Origin: Flavivirga spongiicola
GTDB lineage: Bacteria; Bacteroidota; Bacteroidia; Flavobacteriales; Flavobacteriaceae
Assembly: GCF_030540825.1 (NCBI RefSeq)
Contig: NZ_JAUOEO010000001.1
Span: 2,577,001-2,641,000, forward strand
Reading direction: 5' to 3'
DNA length: 64,000 nucleotides
Both the position numbers and the translations under genes were made by a program. Of this stretch, positions 7,733 through 16,402 are shown piece by piece (the first letter of the stretch is position 1; the number at the start of each line of letters is the position of its first letter). Under the pieces are notes generated by a model. The model was not told where the DNA came from. It made no database searches and saw only the letters and a program-made list of their open reading frames with translations.

Positions 7733-8710
7733 CTAATCCCAATCCAATAACCTTTTTTGACCTTCTAGTTTTTGAATATCTGTTATATCTTGGGACATTT
7801 CAATAACCCCCTTGTATTGCTTGTTGTTATCTCGAATAGCAAAGTATCTAATATGAATGACTCTCTCTTTAAAATTAAACCAGAATTCTGCAACATCTTT
7901 TGTTCCAGCTCTAAATTCCTCAACAATACGCAAGACCATATCGACACTTTTTGGAGGATGACAAAAGCGCACTTCACGACCAATAATACCTTTACTACGA
8001 GCAAAAACCCTGTCGTCTCCTCTATTGTAAAATATAACTTTATCATTTTCATCAACATATGTAATATCTACAGGTAAAAAACGTAGTAAAAGATTTACTT
8101 GTTCTGGGGTCATATGGCCTTCATCATAGTGAAATGTGTTTTCTAATGAAAAAGATAAATCACGTTTAGAATGGTCTTCACTTGGGTGGACGTAAGCTGT
8201 TTCTTCAATGTGGGGATAAGGTGCTGGTTTTTCAGATAACATCCAACCAATTTCTTCATCACCTATATGAAATTCTTTCCAATCATCTTCTGAAAGTAAA
8301 TCCATGGCATTTGGAAATAAACGCATATCTTCAATACTTAGTAAGCGTTTTATCCCTTCAAGTAAATAAGGTATGTTATCTGTAATTTTTACTGTGTTCT
8401 TTTCTGAGTTGTAAGTATTTAATAAACGAATTTGCTCTCGTAAATTATCGTGAAAAGACCACATGCCTTGAGAAGGACCATGCCAACCATGTTTTTCTAA
8501 GTATGGGAATAATTGATTTTCCTTTCTTTTAAATCGTTTTTCAATAGTAGACAATTGATTAAAAATGTTAAAGTATTTTTGAAAATCTTCTTCAGGGTCA
8601 CAATCGTACAAGTCTAATATAAGGTCTTGTATTAAGGCACTTTCCTGGTAATAAACTTTTACTGGATGTCCTACCGGTAGTTGCTCTGCAACTGTTAAAA
8701 ATGAATTCAT
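7733..8710 (-). CDS. Hemerythrin plus PAS domain protein (DUF438-like), probable NO/redox sensor
   Basis: The 325-aa protein has an N-terminal hemerythrin-like helical domain with His and Glu in KRKENQLFPYLEKHGWHGP and MWSFHDNLREQ. A linker follows, then a C-terminal PAS domain (PVDITYVDENDKVIFYNRGDDRVF, then GREVRFCHPPKSVDMV) reaching the end at ITDIQKLEGQK. This is the arrangement seen in DUF438/PAS proteins. There is no kinase, cyclase or DNA-binding domain, so an output is not visible. It lies between norD and norE on the same strand, which suggests sensing or handling of NO or its iron adducts. Confidence 0.8.
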   Translation of the reverse strand: MNSFLTVAEQLPVGHPVKVYYQESALIQDLILDLYDCDPEEDFQKYFNIFNQLSTIEKRFKRKENQLFPYLEKHGWHGPSQGMWSFHDNLREQIRLLNTYNSEKNTVKITDNIPYLLEGIKRLLSIEDMRLFPNAMDLLSEDDWKEFHIGDEEIGWMLSEKPAPYPHIEETAYVHPSEDHSKRDLSFSLENTFHYDEGHMTPEQVNLLLRFLPVDITYVDENDKVIFYNRGDDRVFARSKGIIGREVRFCHPPKSVDMVLRIVEEFRAGTKDVAEFWFNFKERVIHIRYFAIRDNNKQYKGVIEMSQDITDIQKLEGQKRLLDWD

Positions 8711-8738
8711 TATATTTTTTTAAATGTGATTTTAAATA

Positions 8739-10514
8739 TTAGGATTGATGCTTTATTCGTTCGTATAATTTCACCAATGATTGTAAAAGTTCAACTGGCG
8801 TTGTGAGAATTTGATAGTGATTTTGTCCAAACATTTGTGGTAAATAATATTTTGCTTGGGCTTCAATGGCCAATGCATACGAATTTATTTGTCGTTCGTT
8901 TAACTCACGCAAGGCTTGTTTGACATCATTAATACCATACTTACCTTCGTATTTGTCATAATCGTTTGGCTTCCCGTCTGATATTAAAATCACCCATTTA
9001 TTCTTAGTGTCACGTTTATCTAATAAAGCTCCAGAATGACGTAATGCGGCACCAATACGTGTGTAGCCACTAGGTTCTATGGCACCAACTCTATATTTGG
9101 CGGTATTCCAATGATCGTCAAAGCCTTTAAGACTTAAGTAGGTAGAATGATTTCTGGTTTTTGAATAAAAGCAGTCTATAGAAAAATCGATATTAAACTC
9201 ATCTAAAATTTCACCAAATAGAATGGATACTTGCTTTTCTACATCTATCACGCGATTGCCTGCTGCGTAACCATCACTTGATAAACTAATATCTAACAGT
9301 AATAAAATGGATAAATCTTTTTCTTTTTTTCGTTTAGATAAATAGATTTTCTCTGAAGGGGTATGCCCAGAATGTACATCTACAAACAAGTCGGTAATAG
9401 CATCAATATCAAATTCTTCTCCTTGTGTTTGTCTACGTTGCTGCTGATACTTATTATTTACCGTTGTAAGCATCTTGCGCAATCCAACTAAGGTTGAACG
9501 ATGGTTATTGAGTGTTTTTTTATAATAAGAAACATCCGATTCTAATTGTGTTTTTGGATATACTTTGCAGAAATTGTCTTTGTAAGTTCGTTTGGAATAA
9601 TCCCATTCATCATACTCTAAATAATACGCACTACTTTCACTCTCTGCGCTTTCAGAAACCGTTGTATTTTCAATAAAATCTGCTTGATATACCGAATGGG
9701 CTGTGTCATCCACACGAACCGTAAACTTCATGTTTACTTCATCCAATGCATTAGAATGGTCATCTAAATCATCATCACCATCAAAATCTCTAAAATTACC
9801 TCCAAATTCTTCAGCAGTTTCTACTTTTTCAAATTGATGTTGCAAGACGGCATCTTCCATCTGTTTTTGATCTATTTGAACTGAAATTATTTCCTCAACA
9901 GCTTTAGACTTAATGATGGTTTGAGGTTGTTCCTTATTGGCTTCTTTTACTTTGTCTGTAAAGTTTTTAAGTTGTTTCTCAGAATCATCATGAGGTGAAT
10001 TCCGCATCCATTTACCATAGATAAAGGAATAATCTTCAGGTTGTTTTGTGGTAGCCTTACTTTTATAATACGTTTTGAATTTTTGATGATAATTTTCGGT
10101 TATCGGAAATTGAGTAAACAGTGTTTGTAATACTTTATTTGAAGTGTCTAGAGCTTTTTGTTGAGATTCTAGAAGCACATGTTCCTGATCATCATTCCAG
10201 TTTAGATCCAAATTCTTTTGAATAGATAGATAGAGTACTCTAAACAGGTAAAATGATACATTTTCTTCTTCGGTTTTAAAATGAGAGAACTTTGTGGGTA
10301 AAAAGAAGTTATTATTTCTATAGCCACCTTCGCGCTCTGCCTCAAAAATTTCAATGGATTGTCCAGTAATAGCGCGGGCAAATATGGTAAGGCGTGATTT
10401 TACATCACTTAAATTTATAGCATGTTCAAGTTCTGCTTCCTTTTTCTTTTTTCGTTTTTTAAAAAAGAAGGCAAACTTCGTGAAAATATATTCATCTGGT
10501 TCGAATTCAAACAT
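8739..10514 (-). CDS. norD: Nitric oxide reductase activation protein NorD (VWA domain)
   Basis: 591 residues. The C-terminal third is a von Willebrand A domain with a MIDAS-like motif DISLSSDG at about residue 413, TRIGAALRHSGALL and ILISDGKPNDYDKYEGKYG. The N-terminal part is charged and lacks a known fold. NorD works with the AAA+ protein NorQ to mature NorCB, probably by inserting the non-haem iron. It lies 67 bp downstream of norQ and 28 bp before the PAS/hemerythrin gene, all on one strand. Confidence 0.9.
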   Translation of the reverse strand: MFEFEPDEYIFTKFAFFFKKRKKKKEAELEHAINLSDVKSRLTIFARAITGQSIEIFEAEREGGYRNNNFFLPTKFSHFKTEEENVSFYLFRVLYLSIQKNLDLNWNDDQEHVLLESQQKALDTSNKVLQTLFTQFPITENYHQKFKTYYKSKATTKQPEDYSFIYGKWMRNSPHDDSEKQLKNFTDKVKEANKEQPQTIIKSKAVEEIISVQIDQKQMEDAVLQHQFEKVETAEEFGGNFRDFDGDDDLDDHSNALDEVNMKFTVRVDDTAHSVYQADFIENTTVSESAESESSAYYLEYDEWDYSKRTYKDNFCKVYPKTQLESDVSYYKKTLNNHRSTLVGLRKMLTTVNNKYQQQRRQTQGEEFDIDAITDLFVDVHSGHTPSEKIYLSKRKKEKDLSILLLLDISLSSDGYAAGNRVIDVEKQVSILFGEILDEFNIDFSIDCFYSKTRNHSTYLSLKGFDDHWNTAKYRVGAIEPSGYTRIGAALRHSGALLDKRDTKNKWVILISDGKPNDYDKYEGKYGINDVKQALRELNERQINSYALAIEAQAKYYLPQMFGQNHYQILTTPVELLQSLVKLYERIKHQS

Positions 10515-10581
10515 TCTCTTTAGTTTTCAGTTTCAGTCTCAGTTTACAATCTAGCACTGCCAACTGCGACTGAATACTTTT

Positions 10582-11355
10582 TCATATCATTAAATCACCC
10601 AAATCTTTAAGTGCCTGTATCACTTCTAAATCATCTGTTAAAGGTTCTATGACTGCTACATGAACAGCGAGACGTTTTGGAAGTCCTGAATGAATTAATT
10701 TTGCGGCATCTACCAATAATCGAGTAGAAACAGTTTCGGTTAACCCTAGTTCTGTAAGATTTCTGATTTTTGTGGCTATGTTAACTAATTTTTTAGCAAT
10801 ATCTGGTTCAACTCCAGTTTCTGCAATTAAAATTTGTGCTTCGATTTTAGGTTCAGGGTAGGCAAAAGATGTCGCAACAAAACGTTGTCTTGTAGAGGGT
10901 TTTAATTCTTTAAATCCGCGTTGATATCCAGGGTTAAAAGAAGCTACAAGCATAAAATCTTTATGTGCTTTTATGGTTTGCCCTAATTTATCTATAAACA
11001 ATTCACGTCTATGATCTGTTAAGGAATGTATGGCTACAATAACATCTGGTCGTGCTTCAGCAATTTCATCTAAATATAAAATAGCACCTTCTTTTACAGC
11101 TGTGGTTAATGGCCCGTCCAGCCAAACGGTTTCGGCACCTTTAATAATAAACCGACCAATTAAATCTGTCGAAGAGGTTTCTTCATGACAAGAAATGGTG
11201 ATTAATTTTGTGTTTAGTTCATACGCCATATGCTCAATAAATCGTGACTTTCCTGTACCTGTTGGTCCTTTTAGTAAAATAGGTAGTTTACATTTGTAAG
11301 CCTGCTCGAAAACAGAGACTTCTTTTCCAATAGCGTGGTAATATGGTGTACTCAT
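10582..11355 (-). CDS. norQ: AAA+ ATPase NorQ (CbbQ/NirQ family)
   Basis: The 257-aa protein carries Walker A GPTGTGKS (residues 30-37), Walker B ILYLDEIAEA (near 92), the sensor region MLVASFNPGYQRGFKELKPS, and a C-terminal VWA-partner region typical of CbbQ/NirQ/NorQ. It is a MoxR-type ATPase that, with NorD, activates nitric oxide reductase. A hairpin separates it from norB, so its transcript level may differ from norCB. Confidence 0.92.
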   Translation of the reverse strand: MSTPYYHAIGKEVSVFEQAYKCKLPILLKGPTGTGKSRFIEHMAYELNTKLITISCHEETSSTDLIGRFIIKGAETVWLDGPLTTAVKEGAILYLDEIAEARPDVIVAIHSLTDHRRELFIDKLGQTIKAHKDFMLVASFNPGYQRGFKELKPSTRQRFVATSFAYPEPKIEAQILIAETGVEPDIAKKLVNIATKIRNLTELGLTETVSTRLLVDAAKLIHSGLPKRLAVHVAVIEPLTDDLEVIQALKDLGDLMI

Positions 11356-11432
11356 TTTAGTGTTTATTAATTAATACCATTTCTACATTAAAATCATTAT
11401 TTTACTTTGGTAATTTCCAAATAGAAATGGAT

Positions 11433-11479
11433 AAAAAAACCAGAGTTATCGTTGTATAAAATTCTAACCCTGGTTTTTT
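11433..11479. terminator. Strong hairpin between norB and norQ
   Basis: A 15-bp stem with one mismatch (arms 11434-11448 and 11465-11479), flanked by runs of A and T on the two sides, so it can terminate in either direction. It lies 18 bp after the norB stop codon, within an otherwise continuous minus-strand run. Confidence 0.75.
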
Positions 11480-11496
11480 GTGTGTAATATCTATAC

Positions 11497-12837
11497 TTAA
11501 TTTGTGGTTGCTACTAATGCTTCATCAGTAGGCTTACCGTGCTTTATAAAATCTATGATATATAGTGTAATACCTGTTAAAAATAACGTTGCACAAATAA
11601 TTAGTACTACAAAATGAATTTCAGTTTCTTTTTGAACTTCCATAAATTCCATTTTTAGTTTACGTTCTAAATATACCTGAACGACTCCAGCAACACCAAA
11701 GGCAACAGTCATACCAATCATTCCAATATTAGACATCCAATAAGCCATCCTGCCTCTAGTACTTTCATACAGTTTTCTTCCTGTCATATTTGGTAAACTA
11801 TAGCTAATAATTGCTAATACAATCATGGCATAAGCACCCCAAAAGGCAAGATGCCCGTGCATGGCGGTCACTAAGGTGCCATGTGTGTATAGGTTTGTTT
11901 GTGGTAATGTATGTGCAAACCCTAATAATCCAGCACCAATGAATGATACGATGGCAGCTCCAAGAGTCCAATATAAGGCTAGCTTGTTAGGGTGTTTTTT
12001 CTCTCCTTTTCGGTACATATTAACAGCGAATAATGCCATTGCTAAAAAAGCTAAAGGTTCTAAAGCTGAGAATATACCTCCAACGATTAACCAAATTTTA
12101 TTCACTCCAATATAGTAGTAGTGATGTCCTGTTCCTAATACGCCGGATAAAAATGTTAAGCCAACAATGACATATAACCATTTTTCAATAACTTCTCTGT
12201 CTACGCCAGTTAGTTTAATTAATAAGAATGATAAAATACCACCCATTATAAGTTCCCAAACGCCTTCAACCCAAAGGTGAACAACCCACCATCTAAAAAA
12301 TGAATCTTTTACTTGACTATCAAAAGGGAGCATGCCAGGTAAATATAATAAGGCAGCAAAAAGAAGTCCCATAGAAAGCACTAATGCCGTTGTAGTTCTA
12401 CGTTTTCCTTTAAATAAGGTTGTTAATATGAGTCCTAAAAATAGCAGTACATTTACAACTACTAGATAGTCTAAAGGTCTAGGGATTTCTAAAAACTTAC
12501 GTCCTTCCCAGTAATTAAAGTGATAACCAACAATAGCAATAACACCAACAACGGCAAGGCTAATTAATTGAACATAGGCTAATTTAACACTTACCAATTC
12601 TCGTTGTGCTTCTTCGGGAATAATATAATAGGCTGCTCCCATAAAACCAGATAATAACCAAACTACAAGTAAATTTGTATGTACAGCTCTTGCTGTATTA
12701 AAAGGAATAAATCCGTGTAATCCATCAAATCCTGCATGAGCAAAGCCCATTATAAAACCGTATATAATTTGAAGACTAAATAATAACATGGAAAGCGCAA
12801 AAAACCAATACGCTACTTTTTGTGATTTATATTTCAT
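11497..12837 (-). CDS. norB: Nitric oxide reductase large subunit NorB (cNor type)
   Basis: 446 residues with twelve predicted helices. The haem-copper superfamily histidines are visible: ARAVHTNLLVVW (low-spin haem), RWWVVHLWVEGVWELIMGG (Fe-B His plus conserved Glu), GTGHHYYYIGV (Fe-B His pair) and TAMHGHLAFWGAYAMI (haem ligands). The short length and neighbouring norC show the cytochrome c-dependent two-subunit enzyme, not the quinol type. It reduces 2 NO to N2O at the inner membrane. The gap to norC is 17 bp. Confidence 0.96.
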   Translation of the reverse strand: MKYKSQKVAYWFFALSMLLFSLQIIYGFIMGFAHAGFDGLHGFIPFNTARAVHTNLLVVWLLSGFMGAAYYIIPEEAQRELVSVKLAYVQLISLAVVGVIAIVGYHFNYWEGRKFLEIPRPLDYLVVVNVLLFLGLILTTLFKGKRRTTTALVLSMGLLFAALLYLPGMLPFDSQVKDSFFRWWVVHLWVEGVWELIMGGILSFLLIKLTGVDREVIEKWLYVIVGLTFLSGVLGTGHHYYYIGVNKIWLIVGGIFSALEPLAFLAMALFAVNMYRKGEKKHPNKLALYWTLGAAIVSFIGAGLLGFAHTLPQTNLYTHGTLVTAMHGHLAFWGAYAMIVLAIISYSLPNMTGRKLYESTRGRMAYWMSNIGMIGMTVAFGVAGVVQVYLERKLKMEFMEVQKETEIHFVVLIICATLFLTGITLYIIDFIKHGKPTDEALVATTN

Positions 12838-12854
12838 TTGTTTTATTTTTTAGT

Positions 12855-13289
12855 TTAGTTATCGTCTTTAGCTAGTGGTGAAACAACGGTATCAAACCCG
12901 TTTAAATCGATATCGTCTATCCAATCGAAAAAGGCGATTAAATCTGCAGCTTCTTCGGCAGTAAATCCATAAGCCACCATTTTTCTTCCATTTGGAGCCC
13001 AATCTACGGGTGTTGTTAATACGGCTTTAATATAGCCTTCCCCTCTTCTATCTATAACTTTAGTTAATTCTGGAGCATAATAAGCTCCCTCTCCCAAGAG
13101 AGTATGGCATCCCATACAGTTATTGTCTTCCCAAAGTTTTTTTCCTCTTACGACAGCTTCTGTAATATTTTCGTCATTAGACTGGTCTTGTGATTTACTA
13201 AAAGAGTAAATGGTTAAACCTATAAATATTAAAAAAGTCACTACAGTTCCGCCAAGGAAAAAGGCACGTGCTTGTTTTTTTGATAACAT
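12855..13289 (-). CDS. norC: Nitric oxide reductase cytochrome c subunit NorC
   Basis: 144 aa with one N-terminal membrane anchor (residues 11-30) and a single haem c site CMGCH at residues 58-62. This is followed by the NorC-type TLLGEGAYYAPELTKV segment and the Met ligand region GRKMVAYGF. It passes electrons from periplasmic donors to NorB. Gaps to both neighbours are under 20 bp, so it is part of the nirK-nor operon. Confidence 0.95.
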   Translation of the reverse strand: MLSKKQARAFFLGGTVVTFLIFIGLTIYSFSKSQDQSNDENITEAVVRGKKLWEDNNCMGCHTLLGEGAYYAPELTKVIDRRGEGYIKAVLTTPVDWAPNGRKMVAYGFTAEEAADLIAFFDWIDDIDLNGFDTVVSPLAKDDN

Positions 13290-13294
13290 ATTAT

Positions 13295-14014
13295 TTAGTT
13301 TTTATTAGTGAGTTCTATGATTGTTTTTATGGTTTCTTTATTATCTACACCTAGTCCTTCTTGTTGATGCACTAGTTCTCCTCCAGGATTAAAGACACTT
13401 ATAATGTTTGAATGTGAAAAATCTATAGGTGAAATTTGCTTATACTTTACAGCTAAAACATTTGCAAATTCTCGAACACTACTTTCTGTACCTTGTAAAA
13501 AAGTCCAGTGTAGCCCGTCCATATGATTTTCTTTGGCAAAGGATTTTAAACGCTTTGGAGTATCTGTTTCAGGATCAATGCTTACTAAAACAAACTGAAG
13601 GTCTTTTAATTGATTTTTTGGAATTTGCTTTTCAATATTACGCATATCGGCTACTAACCTTGGGCATGCTGCTTTACAGGTTGTGTAAATCATAACCAAT
13701 ACCAATGTTTTTCCTTTTAAATCTTCAAGTTTAATGGTCTCACCTTCTTCAGTATTCCAGATTGTGGTTAAATTGAAGATGGATTCATCAGAAATGGCAT
13801 TATCAGCAATTACTTTTGAAGGGTTTTCGATAGCTTTTAGATCCATTTTACAAACGAGGCAACTACCAGGGGTGTTGTATGTTCTTTTTCCTTCACATCC
13901 CATAACACATTTATAAACAGCTAGATCATTTAACTTGTTTGATGCCCCTTGCTTGCAAGAAGCAAAAGACAGTATGGAAATAAAGAGTAGTATTATTAAT
14001 TTAAAATATTTCAT
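13295..14014 (-). CDS. SCO1/SenC-family copper chaperone lipoprotein
   Basis: 239 aa with a lipoprotein signal ending SFASC. A short Cys-rich segment, CVMGCEGKRTYNTPGSCLVCKM, follows near residues 35-56 and resembles heavy-metal-binding domains of copper proteins. The thioredoxin-like Sco domain holds the copper motif CKAACP near residue 114 and the conserved His in DFSHSNII. It probably delivers copper to NirK or NosZ in the periplasm. Its start overlaps the end of the FGE-like gene by 4 bp, indicating translational coupling. Confidence 0.9.
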   Translation of the reverse strand: MKYFKLIILLFISILSFASCKQGASNKLNDLAVYKCVMGCEGKRTYNTPGSCLVCKMDLKAIENPSKVIADNAISDESIFNLTTIWNTEEGETIKLEDLKGKTLVLVMIYTTCKAACPRLVADMRNIEKQIPKNQLKDLQFVLVSIDPETDTPKRLKSFAKENHMDGLHWTFLQGTESSVREFANVLAVKYKQISPIDFSHSNIISVFNPGGELVHQQEGLGVDNKETIKTIIELTNKN

Positions 14015-14784
14015 TTATTTATATTCTTTACACATCTAAAGCCTAAATTTTTCATAGCATATTTTGCTTTAACGCTACCCCGGGTTGCGTAACGCATAAA
14101 TGCTGCATAATTCATTAAATCTGTAGCACCTACAGCAGCACTACCACAAAATAAATTGCTGTCGTTATCTACATCCTTTCTTGATTCTCCGGAGACTAAA
14201 ACAGAATTAAAATCGAAAGTCCATTCCCAAACCAGACCATGTAAATCGTACACATTCCAATAGTTTTTAAAGGTTGAACCTATATCATTATTAAATGTTT
14301 TTGGTGTTTCGTACCATTCTAAAATGTATGCGTTGTAACTCTTCAATGCTCTGGCATCTGGCAATTCTTTATTTGCCATAGCTACATATTCCCATTCATC
14401 TACAGTTGGCAATCGTTTGCCTTGGCATTCACAATAATCTTTCGCTGCAAACCATGATACATTTGTAATGGGAGCATTTAAAGATTGTTTTTCAGATAAT
14501 TCTGTATCAGATTTCCATCCCATTAAATAGTTTCCATCTGCGAATAACTTCTTTACTTTAGAACGTTTCCATTTAGGGTATTTCTTAACAAAGTCAAGAA
14601 ATTGACTATTTGTTACAGGATACACATCCATTTCAAAATCCGAAATGGTAACTTTTAATGAATCCCTTCCGTAAAGCGGGATATAAGTACCTCCTTTGAT
14701 TAATACCATATTAGACTGACCGTATGCCAAATTCACAATGAAAAAGGCCAGGAGTGTCATAGTCAGTCTAAAGATGGTATACAT
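14011..14784 (-). CDS. Formylglycine-generating-enzyme/SUMF1-like periplasmic protein
   Basis: 257 aa with a signal peptide (residues 1-22) and the FGE-sulfatase fold signatures: MVLIKGGTYIPLYG, DVYPVTNSQFLDFV, APITNVSWFAAKDYCECQGKRLPTVDEWEYVA, DLHGLVWEWTFDF and GFRCVKN at the end. There is no sulfatase nearby. It sits between nirK and a Sco gene, so it may be a non-catalytic family member supporting nitrite reductase, but that is inference. Catalytic cysteine pairing of true FGEs cannot be confirmed by eye. Confidence 0.85.
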   Translation of the reverse strand: MYTIFRLTMTLLAFFIVNLAYGQSNMVLIKGGTYIPLYGRDSLKVTISDFEMDVYPVTNSQFLDFVKKYPKWKRSKVKKLFADGNYLMGWKSDTELSEKQSLNAPITNVSWFAAKDYCECQGKRLPTVDEWEYVAMANKELPDARALKSYNAYILEWYETPKTFNNDIGSTFKNYWNVYDLHGLVWEWTFDFNSVLVSGESRKDVDNDSNLFCGSAAVGATDLMNYAAFMRYATRGSVKAKYAMKNLGFRCVKNINK

Positions 14785-14798
14785 GACTTCTTTATTTA

Positions 14799-16247
14799 TT
14801 AGTGACTGCTTTTAACTTGGTCTACTTGAGATTTTGTAACGTTTGTCTTGTTATTGCCCCAAGAGTTATACACATAGGTTAAAACATCTGCAACTTCATC
14901 ATTGCTTATAGCTTGTCTGGTCATCACACTATTATATTTCTGTCCGTTTACAGTAATTTCTCCTGTTTTTCCTTTAAGAACAATACTAATCGCACGATTT
15001 ACATCAGCATTTAAGTAATCCGATTTTGCCAAAGGAGGAAAAGCATTTGGAATTCCTTGTCCTTCAGCCTGATGACATGCAAAACAGGTTTTCATGTAAA
15101 TTTGTTTTCCTGATTCCATTTTTTCAGCTAATGTTTTTGATGCTACGGGTGTTGGCTTTTTATCATCTCCATTAGGCATTGCTTGAATTCCCCCACCTTC
15201 TGGATGGTAGATACCTTCTTGTATGACACCAGAGTATATTTTCTTATTTTCTTCTCCCTCAACTTTTAGCATTCCCAATGCCCCTTTGTTAAAGGCTCTA
15301 AAAATGGAGTGGTCAACTAAAATGAAAGTCCCAGGAACATCAACTCTAAATTCAACGATGGCTGCTCCACCTGCTGGGACTAACGTTGTTTGTACATGCT
15401 CGTTGATTGTAGACCCGCCTTCAACCATAACTTTATCGAAAATTTCACCAATAACATGGAATGATGATACTAAATTTGGACCACCATTACCAACATATAA
15501 ACGAACTGTTTCACCAACGTTAGCTGTGATGGCATTGTCTCCTGTAAGAGATCCTACTTTGCCATTAAATACCACATAATCGGCATCTTCATCCACTGCT
15601 TTTTGCATATCGAAAGCTTGTAAGCCGGGTTCACCGTTTTCACCTTTAGTATAAAAATCACCTTGCATAATGTAGTATTCTTTATCAACTGGAGGTAAAC
15701 CACCAGCTGGCTCTACTAAAATGAGTCCGTACATTCCATTTGCAATATGCATGCCCACTGGTGCTGTTGCACAGTGATATACATATAAGCCTGGGTTTAA
15801 GGTTTTAAAATTGAATTTTTTCTCATGACCGGGAGCTACGAAAGATGATGTTGCTCCACCACCTGGTCCTGTAACGGCATGTAAATCGATATTATGCGGT
15901 AATTTGTTATCAGGATGATTAGATAACGTAAACTCCACTTCATCACCAACTCGGGTTCTAATAAAACTCCCTGGTACAGATCCTCCAAAAGTCCAATAAT
16001 TATAGGTAGTACCATCGGTCATCGTGCCTTCTTTTTCAAGAATCTCCATATTAACAATTAATTTTTTTGCTTTACGTACACCTACAGGTGTAGGCACATT
16101 AGGCGGTGGTGTTAATTCTGCAATCATCTCTCTACTTACAGGGATGTCTGCGGCATTATCATATGCTTTTTTTTGATTGTTAATGCATGATGTTACCAGA
16201 AACACTATGGCTACCAGTAAAATAAATGGGGAATTCGATGGTTTCAT
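14799..16247 (-). CDS. nirK: Copper nitrite reductase NirK fused to a C-terminal cytochrome c domain
   Basis: About 482 aa starting at the ATG at 16247, which gives a clean lipoprotein signal (VFLVTSC). An in-frame ATG at 16283 would add 12 residues before it. Two cupredoxin domains carry type 1 and type 2 copper ligands in [29 protein letters not shown] and the late His of [15 protein letters not shown]. The last 90 residues form a haem c domain ([11 protein letters not shown]), as in three-domain NirK enzymes. It reduces nitrite to NO in the periplasm and is the first gene of the nirK-nor run. Confidence 0.95.
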   Translation of the reverse strand: MKPSNSPFILLVAIVFLVTSCINNQKKAYDNAADIPVSREMIAELTPPPNVPTPVGVRKAKKLIVNMEILEKEGTMTDGTTYNYWTFGGSVPGSFIRTRVGDEVEFTLSNHPDNKLPHNIDLHAVTGPGGGATSSFVAPGHEKKFNFKTLNPGLYVYHCATAPVGMHIANGMYGLILVEPAGGLPPVDKEYYIMQGDFYTKGENGEPGLQAFDMQKAVDEDADYVVFNGKVGSLTGDNAITANVGETVRLYVGNGGPNLVSSFHVIGEIFDKVMVEGGSTINEHVQTTLVPAGGAAIVEFRVDVPGTFILVDHSIFRAFNKGALGMLKVEGEENKKIYSGVIQEGIYHPEGGGIQAMPNGDDKKPTPVASKTLAEKMESGKQIYMKTCFACHQAEGQGIPNAFPPLAKSDYLNADVNRAISIVLKGKTGEITVNGQKYNSVMTRQAISNDEVADVLTYVYNSWGNNKTNVTKSQVDQVKSSH

Positions 16248-16286
16248 ACTTATTGGTTTTAGTATTATTATTTGGTTATTCATATA

Positions 16287-16304
16287 AAAGACAAAAATGT
16301 CCTT
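16287..16304. promoter_or_regulatory. Rrf2-type operator in the nirK leader
   Basis: Read on the plus strand this is AAAGAC-AAAAAT-GTCCTT. On the coding strand it is AAGGAC-N6-GTCTTT, the same 6-6-6 layout as the operators before the two Rrf2 genes and ric. Flanking bases extend the symmetry (ATA/TAT). It lies just downstream of the predicted -7 box, around the transcription start. Confidence 0.55.
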
Positions 16305-16315
16305 TTATATTCAAT

Positions 16316-16358
16316 CAAAAATACTTTTTAACCTTTTGATAAAACATGACATTTGTCA
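16316..16358 (-). promoter_or_regulatory. nirK promoter: CRP/FNR-type site plus -7 box
   Basis: On the coding strand a TGACAAATGTCA palindrome (16347-16358) is followed after exactly 23 nt by TATTTTTG (16323-16316), a perfect TAnnTTTG box. This places the palindrome centre near -41.5, where class II CRP/FNR activators bind. The same spacing occurs at 28018-28060 and 20263-20305. Confidence 0.7.
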
Positions 16359-16402
16359 GTTATGCAGATTGAATTTCAAAATGGTGTATAAGTGATTTAT
16401 GT

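Noticed and set aside
7683..7742. Extended norE start at 7742 (TTG)
   Set aside because: The added residues are not family-like and the frame would overlap the preceding gene; ATG at 7682 gives a typical subunit III start.
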